From NCBI RefSeq assembly GCF_027812955.1, contig NZ_JAPYZV010000015.1, positions 1 through 64,000 on the forward strand: 64,000 nt of DNA, read 5' to 3'. Below the pieces are notes generated by a model. The model saw only the letters and a list, made by a program, of their open reading frames with translations, ran no database searches and had not been told where the DNA came from. A program made the position numbers and the translations under genes. Numbering within the stretch: the stretch's first letter is position 1; the number at the start of each line of letters is the position of its first letter. Source of the stretch: Pedococcus sp. 5OH_020 (GTDB lineage Bacteria; Actinomycetota; Actinomycetes; Actinomycetales; Dermatophilaceae). Of the stretch, positions 16,355 to 25,113 are shown piece by piece.

Positions 16355-17743
16355 GTGACGACCTCCAACCTCGTGCAGGCCGCCTACATCGTCTCGGCCG
16401 TGCTGTTCGTCCTGTCCCTCGCCGGCCTCTCCCGCCATGAGTCGGCCAAGGAGGGCAACGCCTTCGGTGTGACCGGCATGGCGCTGGCTCTCGTGGCGAC
16501 CATCTGGCTGTCCGTGGACAGGTCTGGCAGCCGGCTCGCCACTCTCGCCCTCATCGTCGCCGCCATGGCGGTCGGGGCAGCGATCGGGCTCTGGCGGGCC
16601 CGCGTCGTCGAGATGACGCAGATGCCCGAGCTCGTGGCGATGCTGCACAGCTTCGTCGGCCTCGCCGCGGTCCTGGTGGGGTACAGCTCGTACCTGGAGT
16701 CCAGCGACGCGGGGACTGCTGACGGCCTGCACCTGGTCGAGGTCTTCCTCGGCGTCTTCATCGGTGCGGTCACCTTCACAGGCTCCATCGTGGCCTTCCT
16801 CAAGCTGAGCGCCCGCATCCGTTCAGCGCCGCTGATGCTGCCTGCCAGGCACTGGCTCAACCTGACGGCGCTCGTGCTCTCCGCCGTGCTGCTGGTGTGG
16901 TTCGTGCGGTCGCACTCTGTGGTCCCCCTGCTGGTGATGACCGTGGTGGCGCTGGCCTTCGGCTGGCACCTCGTCGCGTCCATCGGTGGCGGTGACATGC
17001 CGGTGGTCGTCTCCATGCTGAACAGCTACTCCGGCTGGGCGGCGGCAGCGGCCGGCTTCATGCTCGGCAACGACCTGCTCATCGTGACGGGCGCGCTCGT
17101 CGGGTCGTCCGGTGCGATCCTCAGCTACATCATGTGCCGGGCCATGAACCGCTCCTTCGTTTCGGTGATCGCCGGCGGCTTCGGTCAGGAGGTCTCCATG
17201 GGCGAGGACCGCGACTACGGCGAGCACCGGGAGACGACGGCCGCCGACGTGGCGGAGCTGCTGCGCGACGCCTCCTCCGTGGTCATCACTCCCGGCTACG
17301 GGATGGCCGTTGCGCAGGCGCAGTACCCGGTGGCGGAGCTCACCGCTCAGCTCCGCAAACGCGGCGTCGACGTCAAGTTCGGCATCCACCCCGTCGCCGG
17401 ACGACTCCCCGGCCACATGAACGTGCTCCTCGCCGAGGCGAAGGTCCCCTACGACATCGTGCTGGAGATGGACGAGGTCAACCCCGACCTCCCGGGCACC
17501 GACGTCGTTCTCGTGATCGGTGCCAACGACACCGTGAACCCCTCCGCGGCCGAGGAGCCCAGCAGCCCGATCGCCGGTATGCCGGTGATCGAGGTCTGGA
17601 AGGCACGCACCGTCGTCGTGTTCAAGCGCTCGATGGCGACGGGCTACGCCGGCGTGCAGAACCCGTTGTTCTTCAAGGAGAACGCCCAGATGCTGTTCGG
17701 TGACGCCAAGGACCGGGTCGAGGACATCATCAAGGCGCTGTAG
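16355..17743 (+). CDS. pntB: NAD(P) transhydrogenase subunit beta
   Basis: 462 residues, exactly the usual PntB size. Eight or nine membrane helices make up the first 270 residues. The C-terminal domain III binds NADP(H): [20 protein letters not shown], then [20 protein letters not shown] and [13 protein letters not shown]. The GTG start at 16355 follows the pntA stop by five bases, so the genes form one operon. It forms the proton channel and the NADP-binding half of the enzyme in the cytoplasmic membrane. Confidence 0.93.
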   Translation: MTTSNLVQAAYIVSAVLFVLSLAGLSRHESAKEGNAFGVTGMALALVATIWLSVDRSGSRLATLALIVAAMAVGAAIGLWRARVVEMTQMPELVAMLHSFVGLAAVLVGYSSYLESSDAGTADGLHLVEVFLGVFIGAVTFTGSIVAFLKLSARIRSAPLMLPARHWLNLTALVLSAVLLVWFVRSHSVVPLLVMTVVALAFGWHLVASIGGGDMPVVVSMLNSYSGWAAAAAGFMLGNDLLIVTGALVGSSGAILSYIMCRAMNRSFVSVIAGGFGQEVSMGEDRDYGEHRETTAADVAELLRDASSVVITPGYGMAVAQAQYPVAELTAQLRKRGVDVKFGIHPVAGRLPGHMNVLLAEAKVPYDIVLEMDEVNPDLPGTDVVLVIGANDTVNPSAAEEPSSPIAGMPVIEVWKARTVVVFKRSMATGYAGVQNPLFFKENAQMLFGDAKDRVEDIIKAL

Positions 17744-17785
17744 CCACTCGGCGGGCGGCACTCTGGCGAGCCGGCGAGAGGCGCT

Positions 17786-18271
17786 CTAGGGAGCCGGCGT
17801 GGCGGGCGAGGCCGGCGTCCCGGGCGCGGGGCCCGGATGGCCGGGGCCCGGATGGCCGGGGCCCGGATGGCCGGGGCCCGGATGGCCGGGGCCCGGATGT
17901 CCCGGGTCCGCGACGATGTCGAGCTCGTTGCCCTCCGGGTCCGCCATGACCTGCCACCAGATGCCCAGCGACGCCAGCAGATCCGTCACCGGCTCCCCGA
18001 GGCGCCGCCCGCCCAGCGCTTCCAGGCGCTCGACCAGGCCGGGAACCCCTAGCTCGAGCGGCGGGTGCACGTCCACGTGCATGCGGTTCTTGTGCACCTT
18101 CCCTTCGGGGACCCGCTGCAGGATGAAGACTGGCCCCGTTGGCTCGCCGTCGCGGGCGCGGAGCACGTCGAAGTCTTCGAGGGCGCCGGCCACCTCATAG
18201 CCCAGGGCGGCGCACCAGAAGGGCCTGAGCAGGCTCAGGTCCTGCCCGTCGAGCACCACACTGATGCGCAT
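17786..18271 (-). CDS. VOC (glyoxalase-like) protein with Gly-His-Pro-Gly-Pro tail
   Basis: 161 residues. Residues 1-115 form a vicinal-oxygen-chelate fold similar to the glyoxalase_6 group (RMHVDVHPPLELGVPGLVE, WWQVMADPEGNELDIV). The family covers dioxygenases, isomerases and resistance proteins, so the activity cannot be told. The last 40 residues are five GHPGP repeats and a Pro/Ala-rich end, encoded by a 15-bp tandem repeat. This tail is not part of the fold and probably varies between strains. The ATG at 18271 starts it; the APC permease gene lies 10 bases upstream. Confidence 0.75.
   Translation of the reverse strand: MRISVVLDGQDLSLLRPFWCAALGYEVAGALEDFDVLRARDGEPTGPVFILQRVPEGKVHKNRMHVDVHPPLELGVPGLVERLEALGGRRLGEPVTDLLASLGIWWQVMADPEGNELDIVADPGHPGPGHPGPGHPGPGHPGPGHPGPAPGTPASPATPAP
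17831..17905. repeat. 15-bp tandem repeat, five units, inside the VOC gene
   Basis: The unit gcccggatggccggg is repeated from 17831, the last copy diverged. Because the unit is 15 bp, copy-number change keeps the frame and adds or removes one GHPGP block. Confidence 0.9.
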
Positions 18272-18281
18272 TCGGCCGACC

Positions 18282-19790
18282 CTAGGTGCTGGTGAGGCTG
18301 GGGACCTCGTCTTCCTTCGGACGTCCGGCGAGGCGGGCGTTGCGATGGCTGTAGAGGAAGTAGATGACGAAGCCTGCGGCCATCCACACCAGGAACCGGA
18401 TCCAGGTCTCGATCGACAGGTTGAGCATGAGGTAGAGCGACGCCACCGCGGCCAGCAGCGGCACCACCGGCGACAGCGGCACGGTGAAGGCTCGCTTGAG
18501 GTCCGGACGCTTGCGCCGCAGGATCGGCACGGCCACGGACACGAGTGTGAAGGCGGCCAGCGTGCCGATGTTGACCATCTCCTCGAGGTCGATGTGGTTG
18601 CCCAGGTAGGCGCCGATGAAGGCCACGACGAGGCCGACGAGGATCGTGATGCGGACGGGGGTGCCCGTCCGGGGGTTCGTCCTGCCGAGGCTCGGCGGCA
18701 GGAGCCAGTCACGGCACATGGCGAACAGGACTCGGGAGGCGCCGATGATGAGCGTCATCACGACGGTCGTGAGCCCTGCGACCGCGCCACAGGAGATCAC
18801 CGTGCCGTAGCCGGCCTTGCCCGCGTCCTTGAAAGCCGTGGCGAGTGCCGCGTCCGGGTCGATCTTGTCGTACCGCACCATCCCGGTGATGACGAACGCG
18901 ACTGCGACGTAGAGGATCGTGCAGATCACCAGCGAGGCGATGATGCCGATCGGCAGGTCTCGCTGGGGGTTCCTGGCTTCCTCCGCGGTGGTCGCGACGA
19001 CGTCGAACCCGATGTACGCGAAGAAGACGATCGAGGCGCCGGCCACGATTCCACCGAGGCCGTACGTCGTGGGCGTGAAGCCGAGCAGCGCCTGGATCAC
19101 CGGCTGCTTGAGCCCCTCGCTGGCGGCCCCGGCCTTGGCCGGCGGAATGAAGGGGTGGTAGTTGGCCGACTTGATGTACGCGAGGCCCGCGAAGATGACG
19201 AAGAGCACGATGAACAGCTTGATCCCGACGAGGACCAGGTTGACCCGCATCGACTCCTTGATTCCCCAGGCGACCAGGGCGGTGAGGATCGCGATGAGCA
19301 GGAAGGCCAGCAGGTTGAGCTGGCCGGCCGGGTTGTCCTCGGTACGTGGCGCAAGGGCGTCCGGTAGGTGGATTCCCAGGTCGCCGAGGAGGAGGTTCGC
19401 ATAGGACGACCAGCCCTGCGAGACGACGCCTGCGCCGAGGGCGAGTTCCAGGAGCAGGTCCCACCCGATGATCCAGGCCACCACCTCGCCCAACGAGGCG
19501 TACGAGAAGGTGTAGGCCGATCCAGAGACCGGGACGGTGGAGGCGAACTCGGCGTAGCAGAGAGCGGCGAGGGCGCACACGATCGCTGCGATGACGAACG
19601 AGATGACGATGGAGGGACCGGCGTAGGCCTTCGCCGCCTTGCCGGTGAACGTGAAGATGCCCGCGCCGATGATGACGCCGATGCCGAAGACGGTGAGGTC
19701 GAGCCAGGAGAGGCTCTTCTTGAGCGCGTAGTCCGGGTCGTCGGTCTCCCTGATGGACTGCTCGATCGACTTGGTCCTCAACACGGACAT
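18282..19790 (-). CDS. APC-family amino acid permease (cationic amino acid transporter type)
   Basis: 502 residues with 12-14 membrane helices. GIGVIIGAGIFTFTGKAA is the APC helix-1 substrate-binding glycine region; FFAYIGFDVVATTAEEARNP is the conserved helix-6/loop motif of the CAT subgroup. It should import amino acids with protons or sodium; the specific substrate is not visible. The ATG at 19790 gives an N-terminal soluble segment SIEQSIRETDDPDYALKKSL typical of CAT proteins. The VOC gene follows after ten bases and may be co-transcribed. Confidence 0.88.
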   Translation of the reverse strand: MSVLRTKSIEQSIRETDDPDYALKKSLSWLDLTVFGIGVIIGAGIFTFTGKAAKAYAGPSIVISFVIAAIVCALAALCYAEFASTVPVSGSAYTFSYASLGEVVAWIIGWDLLLELALGAGVVSQGWSSYANLLLGDLGIHLPDALAPRTEDNPAGQLNLLAFLLIAILTALVAWGIKESMRVNLVLVGIKLFIVLFVIFAGLAYIKSANYHPFIPPAKAGAASEGLKQPVIQALLGFTPTTYGLGGIVAGASIVFFAYIGFDVVATTAEEARNPQRDLPIGIIASLVICTILYVAVAFVITGMVRYDKIDPDAALATAFKDAGKAGYGTVISCGAVAGLTTVVMTLIIGASRVLFAMCRDWLLPPSLGRTNPRTGTPVRITILVGLVVAFIGAYLGNHIDLEEMVNIGTLAAFTLVSVAVPILRRKRPDLKRAFTVPLSPVVPLLAAVASLYLMLNLSIETWIRFLVWMAAGFVIYFLYSHRNARLAGRPKEDEVPSLTST

Positions 19791-19938
19791 GGCCGGCCTC
19801 CAGGTCTGGTGCGTAGGCCGCCCTCCGGCGGCCCAGACGTCACGACACGCTAGCGCGGGGCGAGCCAGGACGCTTGTCGGCGGCGGCCCGTTCTGGGGAC
19901 GGCCGCGACGCAAGGACGGGTCAGTCGTCAGCCATGGG

Positions 19939-20682
19939 TCAGTCGTCGTACTCGTCGCGCGGCGGGTAGAGCGGCATGGGCCCCGTGTCGGCGCTACGGT
20001 CGCGGGCCTGGAGGTCGGAGGAGCGGTACAGCGAACCGGCGGCGCGGTTCGGGCCCCGGTCCTCCTCGTTCCAGCCGGCATACAGGTCAGGTGGCGAGGG
20101 CTGCGAGGGGATGGAGCCCTCCCGGCCGTGTCCCACGCTCGCAGGCCACCCGTCCTCCTCCGCGACCAGCAGCGCCCGGTCCGGGACGCCGAAGATCTCC
20201 GCGCAGATGGCCCGGTAGTGGTGGTCGGGCTGAGGTACCCAGTTCACCACGCGCAGCGCCTGGTCCTGCCCGGCCGACTCCATGACGAAGCGCCCGTACC
20301 CCGTCAGCCGGCCTGGGACAGAACGCTCGTACGACATGTCGGTCACCTTCGTCAGCGGCATCATCGAGACCCTTCGGGTGATGAATCCGTAGAAGAGCAG
20401 GAGACGTTTGTCTGTGGCGACGAACCAGTCGTGACGCCATTGCGCGAGCAGGTAGAGCAGCCGCAGCACCAGGGCGAACCAGGCCCACCACACCACCGTG
20501 CTGACCAGGTGGAAGCTCGGCCCGACCTTGGCGTCCACCCAGAGGGCCACGATGCCCCCCGCCACCGCGCTTCCCACTGGCTCGGCCACCTTGCCCCAGT
20601 GCTGGTGCACGGCCGTGACGAGCCGTTCACCGTCGAGGAGGTACCGGTCGAGCTCCGCATGGCGTCGCGCCTGGCGGTCCAT
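19939..20682 (-). CDS. Membrane PH-domain (bPH2/YdbS-like) protein
   Basis: 247 residues. Two membrane helices at about 38-80 are followed by a bacterial PH domain with the typical WFVATDKRLLLFYGFITRRV and MPLTKVTDMSYERSVPGR. A polar disordered C-terminus of about 80 residues follows, ending YPPRDEYDD. Such proteins are membrane scaffolds of unknown role, often linked to envelope stress. The ATG at 20682 is six bases from the small membrane-protein gene upstream, suggesting an operon. Confidence 0.78.
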   Translation of the reverse strand: MDRQARRHAELDRYLLDGERLVTAVHQHWGKVAEPVGSAVAGGIVALWVDAKVGPSFHLVSTVVWWAWFALVLRLLYLLAQWRHDWFVATDKRLLLFYGFITRRVSMMPLTKVTDMSYERSVPGRLTGYGRFVMESAGQDQALRVVNWVPQPDHHYRAICAEIFGVPDRALLVAEEDGWPASVGHGREGSIPSQPSPPDLYAGWNEEDRGPNRAAGSLYRSSDLQARDRSADTGPMPLYPPRDEYDD

Positions 20683-20688
20683 GGCGCG

Positions 20689-20856
20689 CTAGCGGCCGAG
20701 CAGGGCGTCGAAGAAGCTTCCGATGCTCTTGCCGCCGTCGACCAGGATCGACCCGGAGGTCCGGACGATGTCGGCTGCCTGGTTGGGCGAGGTGAAGATC
20801 GCGTAGGCGGCGAACGCGACGAGGACCCACAGCAGGATCTTCTTCACGCGCTGCAT
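20689..20856 (-). CDS. Small single-span membrane protein (55 aa)
   Basis: 55 residues: a basic N-terminus MQRVKK, one membrane helix (ILLWVLVAFAAYAIF) and an extracytoplasmic tail with GSILVDGGKSIGSFFDALLG. A GGAG ribosome site precedes the ATG at 20856. Similar small proteins are found in many Micrococcales beside PH-domain proteins. The role is unknown, though tight spacing (six bases) suggests it works with the downstream protein. Confidence 0.65.
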   Translation of the reverse strand: MQRVKKILLWVLVAFAAYAIFTSPNQAADIVRTSGSILVDGGKSIGSFFDALLGR

Positions 20857-20972
20857 GCTGGTCTCCTTGGGGGCGGGTGTGCGGTGGACGCACCGCGTCG
20901 TCCATCGTGGCGCACGGCACCCGCGGGAGCGGTGAGGCGCGCCGCGCACTTCAACGGCTGGGGGCGGGCGCC

Positions 20973-21611
20973 TCAGACCAGTCCGTAAAGGCGGTCGCCG
21001 GCATCGCCGAGCCCCGGCACGATGTAGCCCTTGTCGTTGAGCCGCTCGTCCATGGCGCCGGTCACGATGGTGATGGGGATGTCCAGGTCGGCGAGCTCAT
21101 CCTCGAGGTGGGCGATGCCCTCCGGCGTTGCCAGCAGGGTCACGGCGGTGATGTCGTCGGCGCCACGGTCCGCGAGGTAGCGGATCGTCATCGCGAGGGT
21201 TCCGCCCGTCGCGAGCATCGGGTCGACCACGTAGCACTGCCGCCCCGCCAGGTCGTCCGGCAGGCGGTTGGCATAGGTGATCGCCTCCAGCGTCTCCTCG
21301 TTGCGCTGCATCCCGAGAAAGCCCACCTCCGCACTCGGCAGCAGGCGCACCATGCCCTCGAGCATCCCGAGCCCGGCGCGCAGGATCGGCACGATGAGCG
21401 GCTTCGGGTTGGACAGCTTGATGCCCGTGGTGGGTGCTATGGGCGTCTCGATCTCGAAAGGCTCCACCCGCACGTCCCGCGTCGCCTCGTACGCCAGCAG
21501 GGTCACCAGCTCCTCGGCGAGCCTTCGGAACGTCGGGCTGTCCGTGCGCTTGTCACGAAGATAGGTGAGCTTGTGGGTGATCAGCGGATGGTCGGCGACG
21601 AGGACACGCAT
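20973..21611 (-). CDS. upp: Uracil phosphoribosyltransferase
   Basis: 212 residues, typical Upp size. It salvages uracil with PRPP to make UMP. The PRPP-binding loop [14 protein letters not shown] and the uracil-binding end region [14 protein letters not shown] are present. The ATG at 21611 is only 16 bases from the divergent tadA start, so promoters must lie within or right next to coding sequence and the messages may be leaderless. Confidence 0.95.
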   Translation of the reverse strand: MRVLVADHPLITHKLTYLRDKRTDSPTFRRLAEELVTLLAYEATRDVRVEPFEIETPIAPTTGIKLSNPKPLIVPILRAGLGMLEGMVRLLPSAEVGFLGMQRNEETLEAITYANRLPDDLAGRQCYVVDPMLATGGTLAMTIRYLADRGADDITAVTLLATPEGIAHLEDELADLDIPITIVTGAMDERLNDKGYIVPGLGDAGDRLYGLV

Positions 21612-21627
21612 ACGCGAAACTTAGCGC

Positions 21628-22134
21628 GTGACTCCCGCCCGCGGCCCCGCCCTCGACCCGCGGTACGCCGAGTGGATGGGGGTCGCGCTGGCCCTGGCAG
21701 CGCGCGCCGGTCGCGAGGGTGACGTGCCTGTCGGCGCGGTGGTGGTCTCCCCCGAGGGCGAGCTCGTCGGTGAGGGGCGCAACCTCCGTGAGGGCCGAAC
21801 CGACCCGACGGCACACGCGGAGGTGCTCGCGTTGCGGGCCGCCGCCCTCGCCCTGGGCTCCTGGCGGCTGGAGGGTTGCACGCTGGTGGTCACGCTCGAG
21901 CCGTGCCCGATGTGTGCCGGCGCCTTGATGCTCGCCCGCATCTCGCGACTGGTGCTGGGTGCTTGGGACCCTAAGCTCGGCGCCACGGGGTCGGTGTGGG
22001 ACATCGTGCGCGACCGCAGGGCCACCCACCGCGTCGAGGTGCTGGGGGGCGTGCGAGAGTCTGAGTGTTCCCAGGTGCTGCGGGAGTTCTTCGCCGCTCA
22101 CCGAGCCGACGGCGTTCGAGGGGTAGGACCATGA
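21628..22134 (+). CDS. tadA: tRNA-specific adenosine deaminase
   Basis: 168 residues. TadA converts A34 to inosine in tRNA-Arg(ACG). The zinc-site motifs are complete: HAEVLALRAAA (catalytic His-Ala-Glu) and EPCPMCAGALM (Pro-Cys-x-x-Cys). The GTG at 21628 gives the expected N-terminus leading to DVPVGAVVV. It diverges from upp and overlaps the DedA gene by four bases (ATGA). Confidence 0.93.
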   Translation: MTPARGPALDPRYAEWMGVALALAARAGREGDVPVGAVVVSPEGELVGEGRNLREGRTDPTAHAEVLALRAAALALGSWRLEGCTLVVTLEPCPMCAGALMLARISRLVLGAWDPKLGATGSVWDIVRDRRATHRVEVLGGVRESECSQVLREFFAAHRADGVRGVGP

Positions 22135-22754
22135 GCGGGCTGGTCGGCGACCTCGTCAAGGAGGTCCTGAGCGCGCCGGCCTGGCTCGTCTACGTCATCG
22201 TTGCCCTGGTGGTCTTCGCCGAGGACGCGCTGTTCGTGGGTTTCGTCATCCCCGGCGAGACGCTGGCCGTCATCGGCGGGGTGACCGCGAGCCTCGGGCA
22301 CACTTCGGTGTGGTGGGTCCTGGTCGTCGTGGTGGTCGCGGCGGTGGTGGGCGACTCGGTCGGCTACGAGATCGGCCGGATGTTCGGGCCTCGCGTCATG
22401 GGCCTGGGCGTCCTGCGGCGCAGGCAGAGGAAGCTGGATGCGGCGCAGGAGTTCCTGCGCCGTCGGGGCGGTTCGGCGGTGTTCCTCGGGCGGTGGACCG
22501 CCTTCTTCCGGGCTGTCATGCCGGCACTGGCAGGGCTTTCCGGGATGAGGTACCGCGTCTTCCTCCCGTGGAACGCGGTGGGCGGCATCGCCTGGGGTGC
22601 CACAGCCGTGACGGCCGGCTACCTGGCCGGGCAGTCCTACCACCGGGTGGAGAAGTGGCTTGGCCGTGGCGCGGCCGGCGTCGTCGCCCTGGTCGTGGTC
22701 GTGGCGATCGCCGTATGGGCGGTCAGGCGGCACCGCGCAGGAAGTGCAGCGTGA
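22131..22754 (+). CDS. DedA-family membrane protein
   Basis: 207 residues with four to five hydrophobic segments. The DedA signatures are visible: an acidic/aromatic segment FAEDALFVGFVIPGETLAV, GDSVGYEIGRMFG, and FLGRWTAFFRAVMPALAGLS with the conserved Arg-Trp and Arg. DedA proteins move undecaprenyl phosphate or other phospholipids across the membrane. The ATG overlaps the tadA stop, so the pair is translationally coupled. Confidence 0.9.
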   Translation: MSGLVGDLVKEVLSAPAWLVYVIVALVVFAEDALFVGFVIPGETLAVIGGVTASLGHTSVWWVLVVVVVAAVVGDSVGYEIGRMFGPRVMGLGVLRRRQRKLDAAQEFLRRRGGSAVFLGRWTAFFRAVMPALAGLSGMRYRVFLPWNAVGGIAWGATAVTAGYLAGQSYHRVEKWLGRGAAGVVALVVVVAIAVWAVRRHRAGSAA

Positions 22755-22837
22755 GTTCGCGAGGCGGTCGCCCCGGGTCGGGTCCGTCGTTCGCCTGAGC
22801 GCTGGACAGCACTCCAGTGCCCTATGACCGAAGGACG

Positions 22838-24358
22838 CTACCTCGGGCTCGGGGCGGAGGCGGCCTGCACCGTAGGTGAGCTCTCGGCCGACCTCTGGCC
22901 CGACTCTTCTGCGGATGCTGCGGTCACCCGTGGCATGACGGCGCCGGCGACCACCGTCAGGACGGAGGCGACGAGGACCGCTACGAACACGGCAGAGCCG
23001 GAGGCCACCGCCGTGCTGGGGTCGGTCTCCGGACGGCCGGAGGAGGCGATGACAGCATTGGCCACCGCTCCGAAGACCGCCGCGCCCACGGCACTGCCGA
23101 TCGACCGGGCGAACATGCTCGTCCCGGTGGCCACCGCCCTTTCGTGCCACGCCACGCTCGCCTGGGCCGCGATCAGCGCGGGGGTGGCCACGAGGCCCAT
23201 GCCCATGCCTGTGACGAAGCAGCCGATGGCCACGACCGCCACCGAGGGAGAATGCGAGAGCAGTGCCAGTGTGGCGGAACCCGCCACGATGAGGGCGAGG
23301 CCGATCAGGATCGTCGGGCGAAACCCCAGGCGCAGGTAGAAGATCCGGCCCGAGAGCGTGGCGCTGAGCGGCCAGCCGAGGGTGAGCGCTGCGAGCGCAA
23401 GACCGGCTACCAGCGGTGGTACGCCGAGGGAGTTCTCGAGGTAGGTCGGGACGAAGGACGTCAGCCCGATGAGGATCACGCCCACGCCCAGGGACAACGC
23501 CGTCGTCGTGGCGAGCAGCCTGCGGCTGAACACCCACAGAGGCAGCACCGGCTCGGCGGCGCGCCGCTCCACGAGGGCGAAAGTGGCGAGGAGCAGCCCT
23601 CCCACGACGAACACCGCGACGCTGGTCGGCGAGGCCCACGCCCAGGCCTGCCCACCTTCGAGCACGCCCAGGATCACCAGCGTCATCGCCGTGGTGAGCA
23701 GGACCGAGCCCAGGTAGTCCACCCGATGCTGTCGGCGTTCGACCCGCTCGTGGAAGCTGCGCAGGATCAAGCCACCGGCCACCAGGCACAGGGGCACGTT
23801 GACGAAGAAGATCCACCGCCAGATGCCGAGCTGGGAGAAGACTCCACCCAGGGTCGGGCCGACGACCGAGGCGATCGCCCAGACACTGGCGAGGTATCCC
23901 TGTGCCTTCGCCCGCTCGGCGACGCTGTAGATGTCACCGGCGATGGTGATGGCCATGGGCTGGACCGCCCCCGCACCGAGGCCCTGCACCGCGCGAAAGG
24001 CGATGAGGGCAGGCATGCTCCAGGCGAACCCGCACAGCACCGATCCGACCAGGAACAGCCCTATGCCGAGGAGCATCAGCGGCTTGCGCCCGACGGTGTC
24101 GGCCAGCTTGGCGTACACCGGGACGGACACGGCCTGGGCCAGGAGGTACACCGAGAAGAGCCAGGGGAACTGCGCGAAGCCGCCGAGGTCGCGCACGACG
24201 GATGGTACGGCGGTCGCGAGGATGGTCGCATCGATGGCGATCACGCCGGTCGAGACCATCAGCGCCAAGAGGATGGGGCCGCGCTCTGAGCGCAGTCCGA
24301 CGGAGGCGTGCGAAGGTGACGTCACGCTCAAGGACAAGGCTCGCCGGTCCAGAGGCAT
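22838..24358 (-). CDS. MFS transporter, DHA2-like drug exporter
   Basis: 506 residues with about 14 membrane helices. LLALMVSTGVIAIDATILAT is helix 1 with the Asp of DHA transporters, YAKLADTVGRKPLML is motif A, and VVGPTLGGVF is motif C. It probably exports drugs or metabolites by proton antiport. No adjacent regulator is seen. It converges with dedA and starts 82 bases from the tRNA-Ser gene on the other strand. Confidence 0.88.
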   Translation of the reverse strand: MPLDRRALSLSVTSPSHASVGLRSERGPILLALMVSTGVIAIDATILATAVPSVVRDLGGFAQFPWLFSVYLLAQAVSVPVYAKLADTVGRKPLMLLGIGLFLVGSVLCGFAWSMPALIAFRAVQGLGAGAVQPMAITIAGDIYSVAERAKAQGYLASVWAIASVVGPTLGGVFSQLGIWRWIFFVNVPLCLVAGGLILRSFHERVERRQHRVDYLGSVLLTTAMTLVILGVLEGGQAWAWASPTSVAVFVVGGLLLATFALVERRAAEPVLPLWVFSRRLLATTTALSLGVGVILIGLTSFVPTYLENSLGVPPLVAGLALAALTLGWPLSATLSGRIFYLRLGFRPTILIGLALIVAGSATLALLSHSPSVAVVAIGCFVTGMGMGLVATPALIAAQASVAWHERAVATGTSMFARSIGSAVGAAVFGAVANAVIASSGRPETDPSTAVASGSAVFVAVLVASVLTVVAGAVMPRVTAASAEESGQRSAESSPTVQAASAPSPR

Positions 24359-24440
24359 TCCCCAGCGTCTCGATCTCGGACGCCAGCGGGGCCGCGGAGG
24401 CGATTTCGGGGGCGGGTGCGGCTCTAGTACTCTGCTCGGC

Positions 24441-24530
24441 GGTGGCGTGTCCGAGCGGCCTAAGGAGCACGCCTCGAAAGCGTGTGAGGGTTAACGCCCT
24501 CCGTGGGTTCAAATCCCACCGCCACCGCCA
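24441..24530 (+). tRNA. tRNA-Ser(CGA)
   Basis: A 90-base class II tRNA with encoded CCA. The acceptor stem GGTGGCG (24441-24447) pairs with CGCCACC (24520-24526), and the discriminator is G. The anticodon loop CTCGAAA gives anticodon CGA, reading UCG. A long variable arm precedes the T-arm GTGGG-TTCAAAT-CCCAC. An accessory stretch with broken genes follows. Confidence 0.95.
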
Positions 24531-24542
24531 AGCCAACCAAGC

Positions 24543-24578
24543 GTGAGGGATCCCGACATGCTCGTCGGGGTCCCTCAC
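24543..24578 (+). terminator. Strong stem-loop after tRNA-Ser(CGA)
   Basis: A 15-bp stem (24543-24557 with 24564-24578) has one G-U pair and a six-base loop, 12 bases after the tRNA. There is no long T-run, which is usual for high-GC actinobacteria. Confidence 0.8.
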
Positions 24579-24675
24579 AGTTCTCGAACGCCCGGGATCT
24601 GGCAGGAGCACGTTACGAACGACGGTTCGCACCGCGGCCGGCGGTGCTACCGCATACATCGACGGGCGCGTGCGG

Positions 24676-25069
24676 TCAGCTGCGGTACTCGTCCTCGGTG
24701 ACATGGTCGAGCCACATGACGACTTGCCCGTCGTCTGCTTCCTGGATGGCGACGTGGCCCATGAACCGGTCGGGGGTGGCGCCATGCCACTGTTCCTCGC
24801 CCGGTTCGATGTAGACGACGTCGCCGGGGCGGATCTCCTGGACGTCTCCGCCGCGGCGGGCGACGTATCCGATGCCGTCGGTGACGTACAGGGTCTGACC
24901 CTTGCGATGGGTGTGCCAGGCCCTGCGGGAGCCGGGGGGGAACCGAACGTGGGCCGCGCCAACGGCGGACTGGTCGTCAGGATTGGCGGATGCCGTCGAT
25001 GTGGACGGCGCCGGTGGACCAGTCGGCCGGGCCGGTACCGGTCTGACCGCTGCTGGGGGTGAACTTCAC
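24676..25069 (-). pseudogene. Cupin-domain protein with frameshift
   Basis: Starting with GTG at 25069 the frame reads KFTPSSGQTGTGPADW, then VHIDGIRQS and a TGA. One frame over, homology continues directly: PDDQSAVGAAHVRFPPGS, AWHTHRKGQTLYVTDG, GDVVYIEPGEEQWHGATPDR, and ends at 24676. That is a complete small (R)-mandelonitrile lyase/carboxymuconolactone-type cupin with its metal histidines, broken by one inserted (or two deleted) bases near 24970. It lies 44 bases downstream of the dehydrogenase chimera on the same strand; such cupins often follow zinc-type dehydrogenase genes. Confidence 0.8.
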
Positions 25070-25113
25070 GCTGAGTGCCTCTTCTCGGGGAGTGTGCGGG
25101 CTGGTGGTGGAGG

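Noticed and set aside
22098-23816. 572-codon minus-strand frame
   Set aside because: It is a shadow of the dedA and MFS genes with no family motif.
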